A DNA stretch of 39,207 nucleotides, taken from the NCBI GenBank assembly GCA_021300505.1, contig JAJTDQ010000015.1, forward strand, positions 1-39,207. Reading direction: 5' to 3'. The notes under the pieces were generated by a model. It saw only the letters and a list, made by a program, of their open reading frames with translations. It was not told the origin of the DNA and ran no database searches. The position numbers were made by a program, and so were the translations under genes. This document shows positions 26,101 through 35,167 of this stretch, in pieces; position 1 is the first letter of the stretch; every line of letters starts with the position of its first letter. Source of the DNA: Cryomorphaceae bacterium (GTDB taxonomy: Bacteria > Bacteroidota > Bacteroidia > Flavobacteriales_D > Crocinitomicaceae).

Positions 26101-26179
26101 TCTTCAATTAATTCCGTTATCAATTTGATTTTTAATATTAAAGTCTTAACTTGAGGTGAATTAATGAAACCACCTCATC

Positions 26180-26578
26180 ATGAAAGACACACCCCTTATT
26201 GCAAAGTCATTTGAATTTTCCGTTGGCATCATCAACCTTTGTAAGGTTTTGCATTACCGCAACGAGTACACCTTAAGTCAACAACTCATGCATGCCGGCA
26301 CTTCCGTAGGTGCAAAATTGCGTGAATCCAGCAACGCCCAGTCCAAAGCTGAGTCCATCCGCAAATTGTATGAAGCCCAGAAAGAATGCGCCGAAACAGG
26401 CTACTGGCTTGATTTATTGATTGAAACGGATTACCTCAGAGAGAATGAGTGTGACGACATTAAGGTACGTGCGAGTGAGTTGACATTGCTCGTTCGGGAC
26501 ATCATCAGCAGCACACAGCGCGAGTCTAAAATAGCAGCCACCAATCATGTAGAGTTCAAGGTCGGTAAAGAAAAGTGA
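26180..26578 (+). CDS. Four-helix bundle protein (23S rRNA intervening-sequence protein family)
   Basis: The 132-residue protein belongs to the small four-helix-bundle family first found inside 23S rRNA intervening sequences. Typical features are SLS-like helix starts (YTLSQQLMHAGTSVGAKLRESSNAQSK in parts, residues 34-60), then KLYEAQKECAETGYWLDLLIE and a C-terminal helix with LTLLVRDIISS. It is all-helical and likely pentameric by family knowledge. The biochemical role is unknown. Here it is a free-standing gene between cysS and polA, not inside an rRNA. Confidence 0.85.
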   Translation: MKDTPLIAKSFEFSVGIINLCKVLHYRNEYTLSQQLMHAGTSVGAKLRESSNAQSKAESIRKLYEAQKECAETGYWLDLLIETDYLRENECDDIKVRASELTLLVRDIISSTQRESKIAATNHVEFKVGKEK

Positions 26579-26629
26579 AATCTTCTTGACCTTTCCCGTA
26601 CATTCATGTGCCAAACAGAAATTTTAAAA

Positions 26630-26637
26630 TAGTTTTG
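26630..26637 (+). promoter_or_regulatory. TAnnTTTG promoter element for polA
   Basis: TAGTTTTG lies 32 bases before the polA ATG at 26669. No well-spaced TTG was seen. Confidence 0.35.
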
Positions 26638-26668
26638 TACTCTGCAATTCAATTAATTCGGGAAAACA

Positions 26669-29414
26669 ATGATTTCAAAATCCGTTGACAAAAAACTCTT
26701 CTTGCTCGATGCTTATGCGTTGATTTATCGCGCGTACTTTGCATTCGCAAAAAATCCCCGAATCAATTCCAAAGGTCAGAATACCTCTGCAGCCTTTGGC
26801 TTTACCAATGTGCTGATCGACATCATCAAAACGGAGAAGCCAACCCATCTTGCAGTGGTTTTCGATCCGCCAGGTGGTTCAGTGCACCGCATTGCAGATT
26901 TTGAAGCGTACAAGGCACATCGCGAGGACATGCGGCTACGAGGCGGATGACGTGATCGGCACCATCGCAAAGATTGCCGAAACAAAGGGATATACCACGT
27001 ACATGATGACACCTGATAAGGATTATGGTCAGTTGGTGTCAGAAAATACATTTATCTACAAGCCAGGAAGAATGGGGAATCCACCCGAAATTCTCGGTGT
27101 CAAGGAGGTGTGCGAGAAATTTGAAGTTGAAAACCCAATGCAGGTAATCGATATCCTTGGGTTGTGGGGTGATTCAGCCGATAACATTCCAGGTATTCCA
27201 GGTATTGGTGAAAAAACTGCGAAGGCCTTGATTCAGAAGTACGGTTCGATGGAGGCTTTGCTCGAGAATGCACACGAATTGAAGGGGAAGCAACAAGAAA
27301 ATGTCATCAACTTCGCCGACCAAGGACGTGTGTCCAAAATGTTGGCGACGATCATTACCGATCTTGAGGTAGACTTCGATGAGGAGGCATTGATCATGTG
27401 TGATGTGGATGCTGAAAAAGTGAAGGATGTCTTTACAGACCTTGAGTTTCGAAACCTTGCCCGCCGCGTCATCGGTGAAGAAATTGTGGTTACAGCTTCG
27501 GCAGCTCCAGCGTCTAAAAACAAGGGGGATAGCGCACAGCTCGATTTGTTTGGTGTGCAAAGCATGCTCGTTGATCAAGATCCAACACCGACCGCAGACT
27601 ATAAAACGATTGCTACAGAGAAGCCAAGTTATCATCTCATCACTTCTCCAGAGGAACGTAAAGAGCTTTTGGAAATCCTTCTTCAGCAAAAAGAGGTGTG
27701 TTTTGATACGGAGACAACGGATCTCGATGCTTTACATGCCGATTTGGTAGGAATGTCGTTTTCATATAAAGCGCGTGAAGCATTTTACGTTGCCGTACCA
27801 AAAGAGTTCGAAGAAGCAAAGTCCATCGTTAAAGAGTTCGAGCCATTCTTCCATTCGACCTCAATTGAAAAAATTGCACACAACATAAAATACGATTTAA
27901 AGGTGCTAAACCGTTACGGAATTCATGTGGCTGCACCAACATTCGACACCATGATTGCCCATTATTTGATTAACCCAGAATCAAAGCAGGGCATGGACTT
28001 CTTAGCGGAATTCTACTTGAAATACCAACCTATTTCCATCGAAACATTGATCGGTAAAAAAGGGAAAGGTCAAGGAAACATGGGTGATTTAAAGCCTGAA
28101 GAAATCTCTGATTATGCGTGTGAGGATGCAGACATTACCCTACAACTGAAGAAGACGTTTGAGCCAGAAATTCAAAAAGAACACTTGAAGGAGTTGTTTT
28201 ACACTATGGAAATGCCACTTGTTGAAGTATTGAAAGACATGGAGCAAGAAGGCATTGCAATTGATGTTCAGGCGCTCAACGACTATTCCGCCGATTTAGA
28301 GAAACACTTGGTGATTCTGGAGAAATCAATTCGCGACGCCGCAGGAACAAATTTCAATGTGGATTCTCCAAAACAGCTGGGTGAAGTGCTTTTCGACTAC
28401 TTAAAAATTGATCCCAAAGCGAAGAAAACGAAAACTGGTCAATATGCCACATCAGAGGATGTATTGGTCAAGTTAGAAAAAGCACATCCAATCATCCCGA
28501 TGATATTGGAATACCGTCAGTTGCGCAAGTTGAAAAGCACCTATGTGGATCCGTTGCCAACATTGACTGACCGTGTCGATGGACGAATTCACACCAACTT
28601 CATGCAGACGGTGACAGCAACCGGACGACTAAGTTCGAACAATCCGAACCTTCAGAATATTCCGATTCGTACGGAAAAAGGACGTGAAATTCGTAAGACT
28701 TTCATCCCACGTGATGCGAATCATATCTTGATTTCAGCGGATTACTCGCAAATTGAATTGCGCATTATTGCTGCCTTGAGTGGCGATATACAAATGATTG
28801 AAGCGTTTAGAAGTGGACACGACATCCATACTGCGACCGCTTCCAAAGTATTCAATATCCCGATGGAGGAGGTTACGCGTGAGCAACGAAGTGCTGCAAA
28901 AGCGGTCAACTTTGGAATCATCTATGGCCAGTCCGCATTTGGATTGGCACAGAGTTTAAATATCTCAAGAACGGAAGCAAAATCTATCATCGACAGCTAT
29001 TTTGAGCAGTTCGGCGCACTCAAATCCTATATGGATCGTGTGATGGTGGATGCCCGTGACGATGGGTATGTCGAAACCATCATGAAACGCCGACGTTACC
29101 TGCCAGACATCAATTCAGCCAATGCCGTTGTTCGTGGCTTTGCTGAGCGAAATGCCGTCAATGCTCCTATTCAAGGTTCAGCTGCTGACATCATTAAAAT
29201 GGCGATGATTCGCGTACACAATGCATTGAAAAATCACCATCTAAAGACGCGTATGATTCTACAAGTACACGATGAATTGGTGTTTGATGTGCCTACAGAT
29301 GAAGTTGAGGTGGTGAAAGCACTGGTAAAGGAAAGTATGGAACATGCCGTTGAAGTTGGAGTTCCATTGGAGGTTGAAGTTGGTTCTGGTGCGAATTGGT
29401 TAGACGCCCATTAA
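26669..29414 (+). pseudogene. polA: DNA polymerase I, broken by internal deletion and frame change
   Basis: Two frames together encode a family A DNA polymerase. The first 88 codons (26669-26932) are the start of the 5'-nuclease domain, with LFLLDAYALIYRAYFAF and FDPPGGSVHR. One base later, at 26934, GYEADDVIGTIA continues in another frame and stays open to 29414. PolA proteins normally have about 26-28 residues between these points, so roughly 80 bases are missing. The rest is intact: helix-hairpin-helix (PGIPGIGEKTAKAL), proofreading exonuclease with DTETTD, HNIKYD and YACEDAD, and polymerase motifs ADYSQIELR, KAVNFGIIYGQS and QVHDELVFD. The first frame stops at 26950. A Klenow-like product from an internal start is possible. 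A consensus error is equally possible. It overlaps the convergent helicase gene by 4 bases. Confidence 0.88.
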
Positions 29415-32400
29415 TCCGTAAACAGTACCTTCCATCCTCTATTTTCAAGCACTCTCGTTAGGGTTACGAGCTCATGTGCATCTGAAATTTTTTGGTAAAT
29501 CTGACTAAAAGACAATGTGTTTTTGTTCACCTGTGGACTTAGGTTCATCGGGAAATCCAATGATGCTTCTGGAAGAAATTCCATTTCGATATGGGCTAAA
29601 AATCGGCGTAACAAATCCAGAGCCTCGTTGTCGGAAATTTTGAAATCCGAAGACTGCACAGATGAAACGAAATCGATGCTTCGTTTCGCACGCGTAAGCA
29701 ATACATTCAAGCGTTTTGATCCATTTTTAGTGTTGAGTGGGCCGAAACGCATATGAAATTCACCATCCACATTTCGTCCGTAACCAAGACTGATAATCAA
29801 GCGGTCACATTCCTCGCCTTGAACATTTTCTAGTGCTTTAAAAAAAGCAGTTCCTTCCATGATCCGTTGTTCCAGGATTATTGAACATTGAGGGGATAAG
29901 GACGAAAAAATCGCCGCAAGTTGTGTTTCGGAGAATGCAACCACTCCCAAATGTTCCTCTTCAAAAAGGGCTACTTCTAACAATTTTGCAACTTCCTGGG
30001 CTTCCACTTGATTTTGCCGATCATCATAAACACCTTGCGCACAATAATGCAGACGAATCGGTGCTGATGTTGCTTTTGCCGATGGAAAGGCAATCAACTC
30101 ATTATTATAGAAATTTCGGTTTGAGAAACAAATCAATTCTGGATGTTCACTGCGGTAGTGGTGCCGCAATAACACATTTTTCCAATGAAAAGAAGCCTGG
30201 TGTAAAAGATCTATGGTCTCTTCTGATTGGGACTTAAAATAGGTCGATGGGCCCATTTGTTGCTCATCCCCTGCAACGAGGATTCTACCCGAACGTTGGA
30301 TTGTGCCCACGGCATTCTGCAGCGGAATCTGACTGGCTTCATCGAAAATCGCGGCATCAAATAAGCCTTGCTGAAGTGGAAAACATTTTGCCACTTGGGC
30401 TGGGTTACTCAACCAAAGAGGTTTAATCAGCTGAATCCAAATTCGTGCTTCAGAGGCAAACAACTCCCGCAATGATGGATAGTTTCTCGACTTCCCGAAC
30501 TCCTTCACCAAAATGGACTTCCCTTTTTTTAATTGTGCCTTCAAGGCTTTCTCTTCTTGAGACAACTTGGAAGAAGTGGTTTGAAGGATGCGCTGGTAGT
30601 GCATAAACAGATCGAACTGTCTCCGTTCTATTAACTGTGCAAATTGAACAGCTTCGGTGTCTTGTTCAGTGATGATGGTTTCACATTTTTCGCGAATTCT
30701 ATCATCAGAAAAATTCTCAAATTGTGGAAACTGTGCTACCAATCGCGTGTAATTGCATTTGCAAATCGCAGCTTCATAGCTTTCGAAAGTGGCGTAATTA
30801 TTCAGGTTTCGCAACAAGGCGTCCGAGACATTTTTTAAGTCTTTTTGTTGCGCGAGAATTTCTGAAAGCTGTCCAGAAATTTCGGAGATTACTTCAGCGA
30901 TTTGTGAATTTTCTATCCATCTAAAATGATTGCGAAGATCACTGAATAAAGTATGGAGTGAGGAATTTTCTTGCGCCAAAACTTGACGGTGCTCTGATGG
31001 GATTTTCATCCAATCGGAAAGAGATTCTTCTGTGAAATGTTGAATTTGCAAATGAATCAATTCCAACTCATTTTCCACGTCAAATACACCTATTTCGCAG
31101 AATTCGATTTTTATCTGCGCTATAGAAGCTTCATGATGTAAAAATTGGCGCCATTTATTCAATGCTTCAAGGGCTCCTTCAACGGGAATTGTTGCTATTT
31201 TTTTCCATTGAGAACGGAAGCGCTTTCGCCCAAAAAAAGAGGTATCCTTCGCCAATTCTGTCAAACGCTCGGTCTCGGTCAGGGTGGGAATAAGCTTCCA
31301 ATTGACTTTTTCACCAGTCATTGAGGCGAGGGTAATTTGCTGCTGCAAATAGTTTTTTCGCAACTTCAAAAAGCGTTTTTGTTCTTTCGATCCTGCACTT
31401 AAAATTGGTGCATATTTTCGGAATGACTCACCCTCAAATTGTTGACAAAGTGCGGCCTTTTTCATCGCACTATGCAGATCTATCCAAGAGACAATCGAAA
31501 AGAGTCTATTCAGTCGTGACAGTTCCTTGATCCATTTCTCAATGTGCTGATCCAAGACGTGTAAAGCACCACCATTCAACACAAAGCGTTGCAGCGTTGA
31601 TACAACGTTGGTCAGCTTGTGTTGATATAAATTTTCAATCGTACCCTTGTGTTCAATCCACTCATCCATTGTTGGCAAATCGCTTACATATGGTAAATGC
31701 TCGAACTTGTGTTTACTTGCTATCGCGTGAAAAGTGGCATAATTCACTCCGCCAATCAATGTTTCCGAATTCAACAAATCGAGTTGCAGTTGCAGTTGAT
31801 GCAGGTATTGTTCAGAAAGGAACAGCGGATTTTCAGAGTTTGGTGTGAACGACTCAAGTCGAAGCCAAGCGGATTTCAATTCAGCGAGTACATCTTTCGA
31901 AATGGTTTCGGAAGTGGAGATAAAACATAGGTGTCCAAGTCCAAAGGCATTCAATTTTCGTTGAATGACCTCTAGCGCCACACGTTTTTCTGAAACTACA
32001 AGAACAGAAAAGCGATCCAAAAGGAGCTTCGCTACGAGGTTGGATAAGACCTGTGATTTTCCTGTTCCTGGTGGACCCTGAACCACTACATGTCCTGTTT
32101 CTATGGATTTTAAAACCTTCAACTGGTCTGGATCGGCAGGAAAAAGGAGCGCTTTATTCAGCACAAAGGGAGAGACTAAATCTTGCGCCGTATCACCCAA
32201 GAGTTGTTTCAAGGCATCATTCAACGATAAAGAAGCAAGTTCCTCTAGTTCACGAATGATTTCAAAGCGATGATGGTGAAAATTTCCAAGGAAATGGGGT
32301 GTTTCTTGCACTTCAAGGAAACCAGCATTTCGCAACAGAGCTGCCAAATTCTCCAATGATGTGCATTGGTCACAATCCACTTGAAAAACATTCTTCAGGC

Positions 32401-32770
32401 GAATTTTTACAAATGGATTGACAAAACCATTTTCTGTATCAAACTGAAGTCGAACTGTTTCATTGACTTTATTGATCACAACATCCACCGGCAGAATCCA
32501 CAATGGAGAATTCACAATACTGTCATTCACCTTCCAAGAAATGTGACCCTGCGCAATACTCAAAGGGAAAATTCCTTGTTCACGACGTGTTTTCGTTGCC
32601 TGTTGTACAAGAGATTTAATGATTCCTGAAAAGGGAAAGTCTTGTGTAATTGAAGTGTCATTTAACTCCATTGCCACGCCTCGTTCTAGGTTGACCAATA
32701 AATCAGACGCGTTGAATTGACTCGCATCTACGAGCAATTGATGTATCCGTTCTGTACTGATTTGCGTCAC
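29411..32770 (-). CDS. Large SF1 (UPF1-like) helicase/ATPase
   Basis: This protein of about 1,119 residues is a superfamily 1 helicase-like ATPase of the AAA_11/AAA_12 (DUF4011-related) kind. Counting from an in-frame TTG at 32785, the Walker A motif GPPGTGKS is at 237-244 and Walker B FDEASQ near 815, followed by VAGDEQQMGPS. The C-terminal RecA domain holds HHYRSEHPELI and LLTRAKRSIDFV (motifs V/VI). About 500 residues of helical insert lie between Walker A and B. The TTG is rejected because it overlaps TATCTTAG, a -7-like element; GTG five codons later is used. The activity is likely nucleic acid unwinding in repair or defence. Such genes often sit in defence loci, but no defence partner is seen here. 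Confidence 0.82.
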   Translation of the reverse strand: MTQISTERIHQLLVDASQFNASDLLVNLERGVAMELNDTSITQDFPFSGIIKSLVQQATKTRREQGIFPLSIAQGHISWKVNDSIVNSPLWILPVDVVINKVNETVRLQFDTENGFVNPFVKIRLKNVFQVDCDQCTSLENLAALLRNAGFLEVQETPHFLGNFHHHRFEIIRELEELASLSLNDALKQLLGDTAQDLVSPFVLNKALLFPADPDQLKVLKSIETGHVVVQGPPGTGKSQVLSNLVAKLLLDRFSVLVVSEKRVALEVIQRKLNAFGLGHLCFISTSETISKDVLAELKSAWLRLESFTPNSENPLFLSEQYLHQLQLQLDLLNSETLIGGVNYATFHAIASKHKFEHLPYVSDLPTMDEWIEHKGTIENLYQHKLTNVVSTLQRFVLNGGALHVLDQHIEKWIKELSRLNRLFSIVSWIDLHSAMKKAALCQQFEGESFRKYAPILSAGSKEQKRFLKLRKNYLQQQITLASMTGEKVNWKLIPTLTETERLTELAKDTSFFGRKRFRSQWKKIATIPVEGALEALNKWRQFLHHEASIAQIKIEFCEIGVFDVENELELIHLQIQHFTEESLSDWMKIPSEHRQVLAQENSSLHTLFSDLRNHFRWIENSQIAEVISEISGQLSEILAQQKDLKNVSDALLRNLNNYATFESYEAAICKCNYTRLVAQFPQFENFSDDRIREKCETIITEQDTEAVQFAQLIERRQFDLFMHYQRILQTTSSKLSQEEKALKAQLKKGKSILVKEFGKSRNYPSLRELFASEARIWIQLIKPLWLSNPAQVAKCFPLQQGLFDAAIFDEASQIPLQNAVGTIQRSGRILVAGDEQQMGPSTYFKSQSEETIDLLHQASFHWKNVLLRHHYRSEHPELICFSNRNFYNNELIAFPSAKATSAPIRLHYCAQGVYDDRQNQVEAQEVAKLLEVALFEEEHLGVVAFSETQLAAIFSSLSPQCSIILEQRIMEGTAFFKALENVQGEECDRLIISLGYGRNVDGEFHMRFGPLNTKNGSKRLNVLLTRAKRSIDFVSSVQSSDFKISDNEALDLLRRFLAHIEMEFLPEASLDFPMNLSPQVNKNTLSFSQIYQKISDAHELVTLTRVLENRGWKVLFTD

Positions 32771-32821
32771 CTTGCTAAGATACAAAATTCGGCGGCATTG
32801 AAAATGCTATCGCATGCCACC

Positions 32822-32872
32822 GAATTCAGAGTGAGAGTGAGAATGGAGAGCGACCGAAGCATACATCATTCC
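32822..32872 (+). repeat. Dispersed 51-bp repeat, family C, copy 2
   Basis: GAATTCAGAGTGAGAGTGAG and GGAGAGCGACCGAAGCATACAT match the copies at 3100-3150 and 33250-33300. Similarity with copy 3 goes on beyond 51 bases into TTGTACTTCGAA and AGCG(A)AA parts. Confidence 0.7.
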
Positions 32873-32912
32873 TTTGTACCTTGTACTTCGAAGCTCAAAG
32901 AGCGAATAAGGA

Positions 32913-32988
32913 CCATTGTCCAATTAAGAATTTGATGCTGCGCAAATTTGACGCCATAGGCGATTCAGAATTTGTTGCTACGCAATTG
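32913..32988 (+). repeat. 76-bp direct repeat, family E, copy 1
   Basis: It begins CCATTGTCCAATT and ends CAATTG, and includes the mini-hairpin CGCCATAGGCG. Copy 2 lies 184 bases downstream with the same length. Confidence 0.75.
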
Positions 32989-33044
32989 AAAATTTGTTCC
33001 CTTCGGGAATTTGAAGAAATCATAACAGGAGCGAAGAAAGATCA

Positions 33045-33088
33045 AGTCTATGTTCTATGCTCCTTCAGCGAAGCGCCTTGTCCGCCGA
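33045..33088 (+). repeat. Dispersed repeat, family A, diverged copy 3
   Basis: GATCAAGTC at its left edge and CTTCAGCGAAG in the middle match the family A copy at 3021-3064 in order and spacing. The segments between differ more than in copies 1 and 2. Confidence 0.5.
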
Positions 33089-33096
33089 GGCGAGGT

Positions 33097-33172
33097 CCAT
33101 TGTCCAATTTAGAATTTAATTGCTGCGCAATTTGACGCCATAGGCGATTCAGAATTTGATGCTTTGTAATTG
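33097..33172 (+). repeat. 76-bp direct repeat, family E, copy 2
   Basis: This is the second copy of 32913-32988, sharing TTTGACGCCATAGGCGATTC and flanks, with about nine differences by eye. Confidence 0.75.
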
Positions 33173-33249
33173 GATGTTTCAAAATACGAAGGACAATCAA
33201 GTCTTTCTATTTTTGAGTCTATAATCATTTAGACCTTATCACACACACC

Positions 33250-33300
33250 GAATTCAGAGCGAGAGTGAAAACAGAGAGCGACCGAAGAATGCACCAGTCT
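33250..33300 (+). repeat. Dispersed 51-bp repeat, family C, copy 3
   Basis: GAATTCAGAGCGAGAGTGAA, then GAGAGCGACCGAAGAATGCA and CCAGTCT, match copies 1 and 2. Confidence 0.7.
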
Positions 33301-33652
33301 ATTGTCTTTCCGTCCATTGTACTTCGAAAATCAAGGAGCGAAAAAACTTTGTCTTTTATCGAAGGGTTTAGTGGAAGTTTTTCTTCTTTATCATTGTTTT
33401 GTGCAGAAATCAACGAAATTTCCTTACCTTTCTTTGATGAAATTTACACTGCCCAGCGCTAAAGGCTTTGATAATCAAGTAGAATTAGTGTCTAAAGACA
33501 TCAAAAACTCAACTGTGGATAAATTTTCTTCCTCCAAAAAAATAAATATAGAACGAGATATTATGTTTCAAGGTGAGTTCATCACTTTTGAAATGCCACA
33601 CTTCAGTTCAATAACAATGTGTTCAATTAAACGAATGATACAATTTTAATCC

Positions 33653-34078
33653 ATGGATAAACTTAAATACGCAATAGTTTGCGTGGATGATGACCCGACT
33701 ATACTTCAGATGATTAGTTTTCAACTACAGAAGTATGTAGATGAAGAATGCACTTTAATTGAGTTTTTTACCAGCCCGATTAAAGCACTTGAAAGTATTG
33801 ACGATTTGATTGGGGAGGATATCGATATAATTTTCATTGTTGTTGACTACCAAATGCCGGAAATGAATGGTGCCGAACTAATAAGAAACATTAAAATTAA
33901 TCATCCCGAGATGAAATGTATCATGTTGTCTGGGCAGGCGAATGCAATTCAGGTCGACGACCTTGTAAATGATAATCTTCTGGACTCATTTATTCCAAAA
34001 CCATGGAATGAAGAAGATCTAATTAAAGCTATAATTCCATTTCTGGAGGATCGTGATTTAATACTTAAAAAGCCATGA
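33653..34078 (+). CDS. Single-domain response regulator of the sensing cluster
   Basis: The 141-residue receiver domain has acidic residues Asp12-Asp14, phospho-acceptor Asp65 in VVDYQMPEMNG, Ser93 in MLSG and Lys116 in PKPW. The C-terminal tail is only about 15 residues, so there is no DNA-binding domain. It probably acts by protein contact or within a phosphorelay. Its stop overlaps the start of the outer-membrane protein gene (ATGA). It is the first gene of a same-strand cluster that ends with a histidine kinase, its probable partner. Confidence 0.92.
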   Translation: MDKLKYAIVCVDDDPTILQMISFQLQKYVDEECTLIEFFTSPIKALESIDDLIGEDIDIIFIVVDYQMPEMNGAELIRNIKINHPEMKCIMLSGQANAIQVDDLVNDNLLDSFIPKPWNEEDLIKAIIPFLEDRDLILKKP

Positions 34079-35157
34079 AATACTCTGTAAAAAGAAAGAG
34101 TCACTTCCTCGTGATTCTTTTTATGACTATTCTTTCAGTAACCGTGAATGGACAAAAAATTGAAACTCAGTTCAATGGATTCGGCCATTTAGAGTTTATC
34201 GCAGATTATTCCGATGCTACAAATGCTGCTTTTGCCATCGGCGAACATGACTTTTTTGTCAATTCTAAATTGAGTAAAAGGATTTCATTTTTAGGAGAAT
34301 ATGTGATTCGATTCAATGGTAAATCAGCAACATCATTTTTACCAAGTATAGAGAGATCATTACTAAAATTCAACTATTATAAAAATCATAATTTGATTGT
34401 TGGTAAAATCCATACACCGGTGAACTATTGGAACGATAGCTATCATCATGGCCGGTTATTTTTTCCAACAATAGATCGCCCTTTGGCATTTAGTTACATC
34501 ATACCTTTGCATACACTGGGTTTGCAGATTCAAGGCCAAAATCTAGGGAAGTGGAATTTTGGATATGACCTTGTCGTTGGAAATGGAATCAACAGTACCG
34601 ATGGAATCAATACTGGGATTGACTTTTCATATACTGCGGCATTTCATATAAAGCCATTTGAAAACTTTAGACTGGGCATGTCACATTTCTACGAAAAGAC
34701 AAAAAGTCATAATCCGGGAACCCACAGCGGTCACTCAACAGTGTATCCGCATTACGAAGGAGAAACATATACGGGGCCAATGACTTTAAATCTTACAAGT
34801 GCTTCTCTTTCCTATTTTGGCAATCGACTAGAACTTTTGAATGAAGCATCGTACAATAGAACATTCACCGACTCGTTAGGTGCAGCTAATAATTGGTCTA
34901 ACTTCTCCTACCTTGGCTACAGAGTGACTGACAATTCAATTCCCTACATGGTTGCAGACTTCATTAACATAGCTGAAAATGACCTCTATGTCCACCCTTT
35001 CGATCTATTAAAACTCTGTCTAGGTTATCGTCATGAATTTAACCATTTACTGAGCCTTAAGACACAAGTGGAATACCTGACTTCCTTGCATCAACATGAA
35101 GACCATTCTCATGTACAGCGTTTCTCATTCAGAGTACAGTTCGCATATGGGTTTTAA
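34075..35157 (+). CDS. Outer-membrane beta-barrel protein (porin-like)
   Basis: The 360-residue protein has a signal peptide (about 1-26, ending VNGQ). Alternating hydrophobic strands follow, such as RISFLGEYVIRF, KWNFGYDLVVGNG and FRLGMSHFYEK, and a final strand ending in aromatic Phe (RFSFRVQFAYGF), which is typical of outer-membrane barrels. His-rich stretches (HNPGTHSGHSTVYPH, and HQHEDHSH near the C-terminus) would lie in loops or turns and could bind metal. No TonB box or plug domain is seen. It resembles short phosphate-selective porin-like proteins, but I do not recognise a named family. The start overlaps the response regulator stop, and a PstS-like gene follows after 10 bases, so it may admit the sensed solute. 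Confidence 0.75.
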   Translation: MKYSVKRKSHFLVILFMTILSVTVNGQKIETQFNGFGHLEFIADYSDATNAAFAIGEHDFFVNSKLSKRISFLGEYVIRFNGKSATSFLPSIERSLLKFNYYKNHNLIVGKIHTPVNYWNDSYHHGRLFFPTIDRPLAFSYIIPLHTLGLQIQGQNLGKWNFGYDLVVGNGINSTDGINTGIDFSYTAAFHIKPFENFRLGMSHFYEKTKSHNPGTHSGHSTVYPHYEGETYTGPMTLNLTSASLSYFGNRLELLNEASYNRTFTDSLGAANNWSNFSYLGYRVTDNSIPYMVADFINIAENDLYVHPFDLLKLCLGYRHEFNHLLSLKTQVEYLTSLHQHEDHSHVQRFSFRVQFAYGF

Positions 35158-35167
35158 ATTGTCTATC

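Larger units (their letters stand above)
32786..33652. other. 867-bp gene-free gap built of repeats
   Basis: Short open frames cross this gap but none looks like protein; they read through repeats. It holds family C copies (32822-32872, 33250-33300), a 76-bp direct repeat (32913-32988, 33097-33172), and a diverged family A copy (about 33045-33088). Mini-hairpins such as CGCCATAGGCG and CCCTTCGGG are also present. From about 33310 to 33652 the sequence becomes A/T-rich with no recognised element; it leads into the sensing cluster. Confidence 0.65.

Noticed and set aside
26180-26578. Four-helix bundle gene as a sign of a nearby 23S rRNA
   Set aside because: No rRNA sequence is present; free-standing copies of this family are common.
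26850-26933. Separate gene beginning at 26850
   Set aside because: Its first 28 codons are the out-of-frame overlap with the start of polA; the true PolA match begins at 26934.
33302-33649. Open frame of 115 codons before the response regulator
   Set aside because: It starts within a family C repeat, has no recognisable protein pattern and shows biased low-complexity composition.
35096-35167. Upstream start for the PstS-like protein
   Set aside because: It would overlap the barrel gene and place 24 residues before a clear signal peptide.
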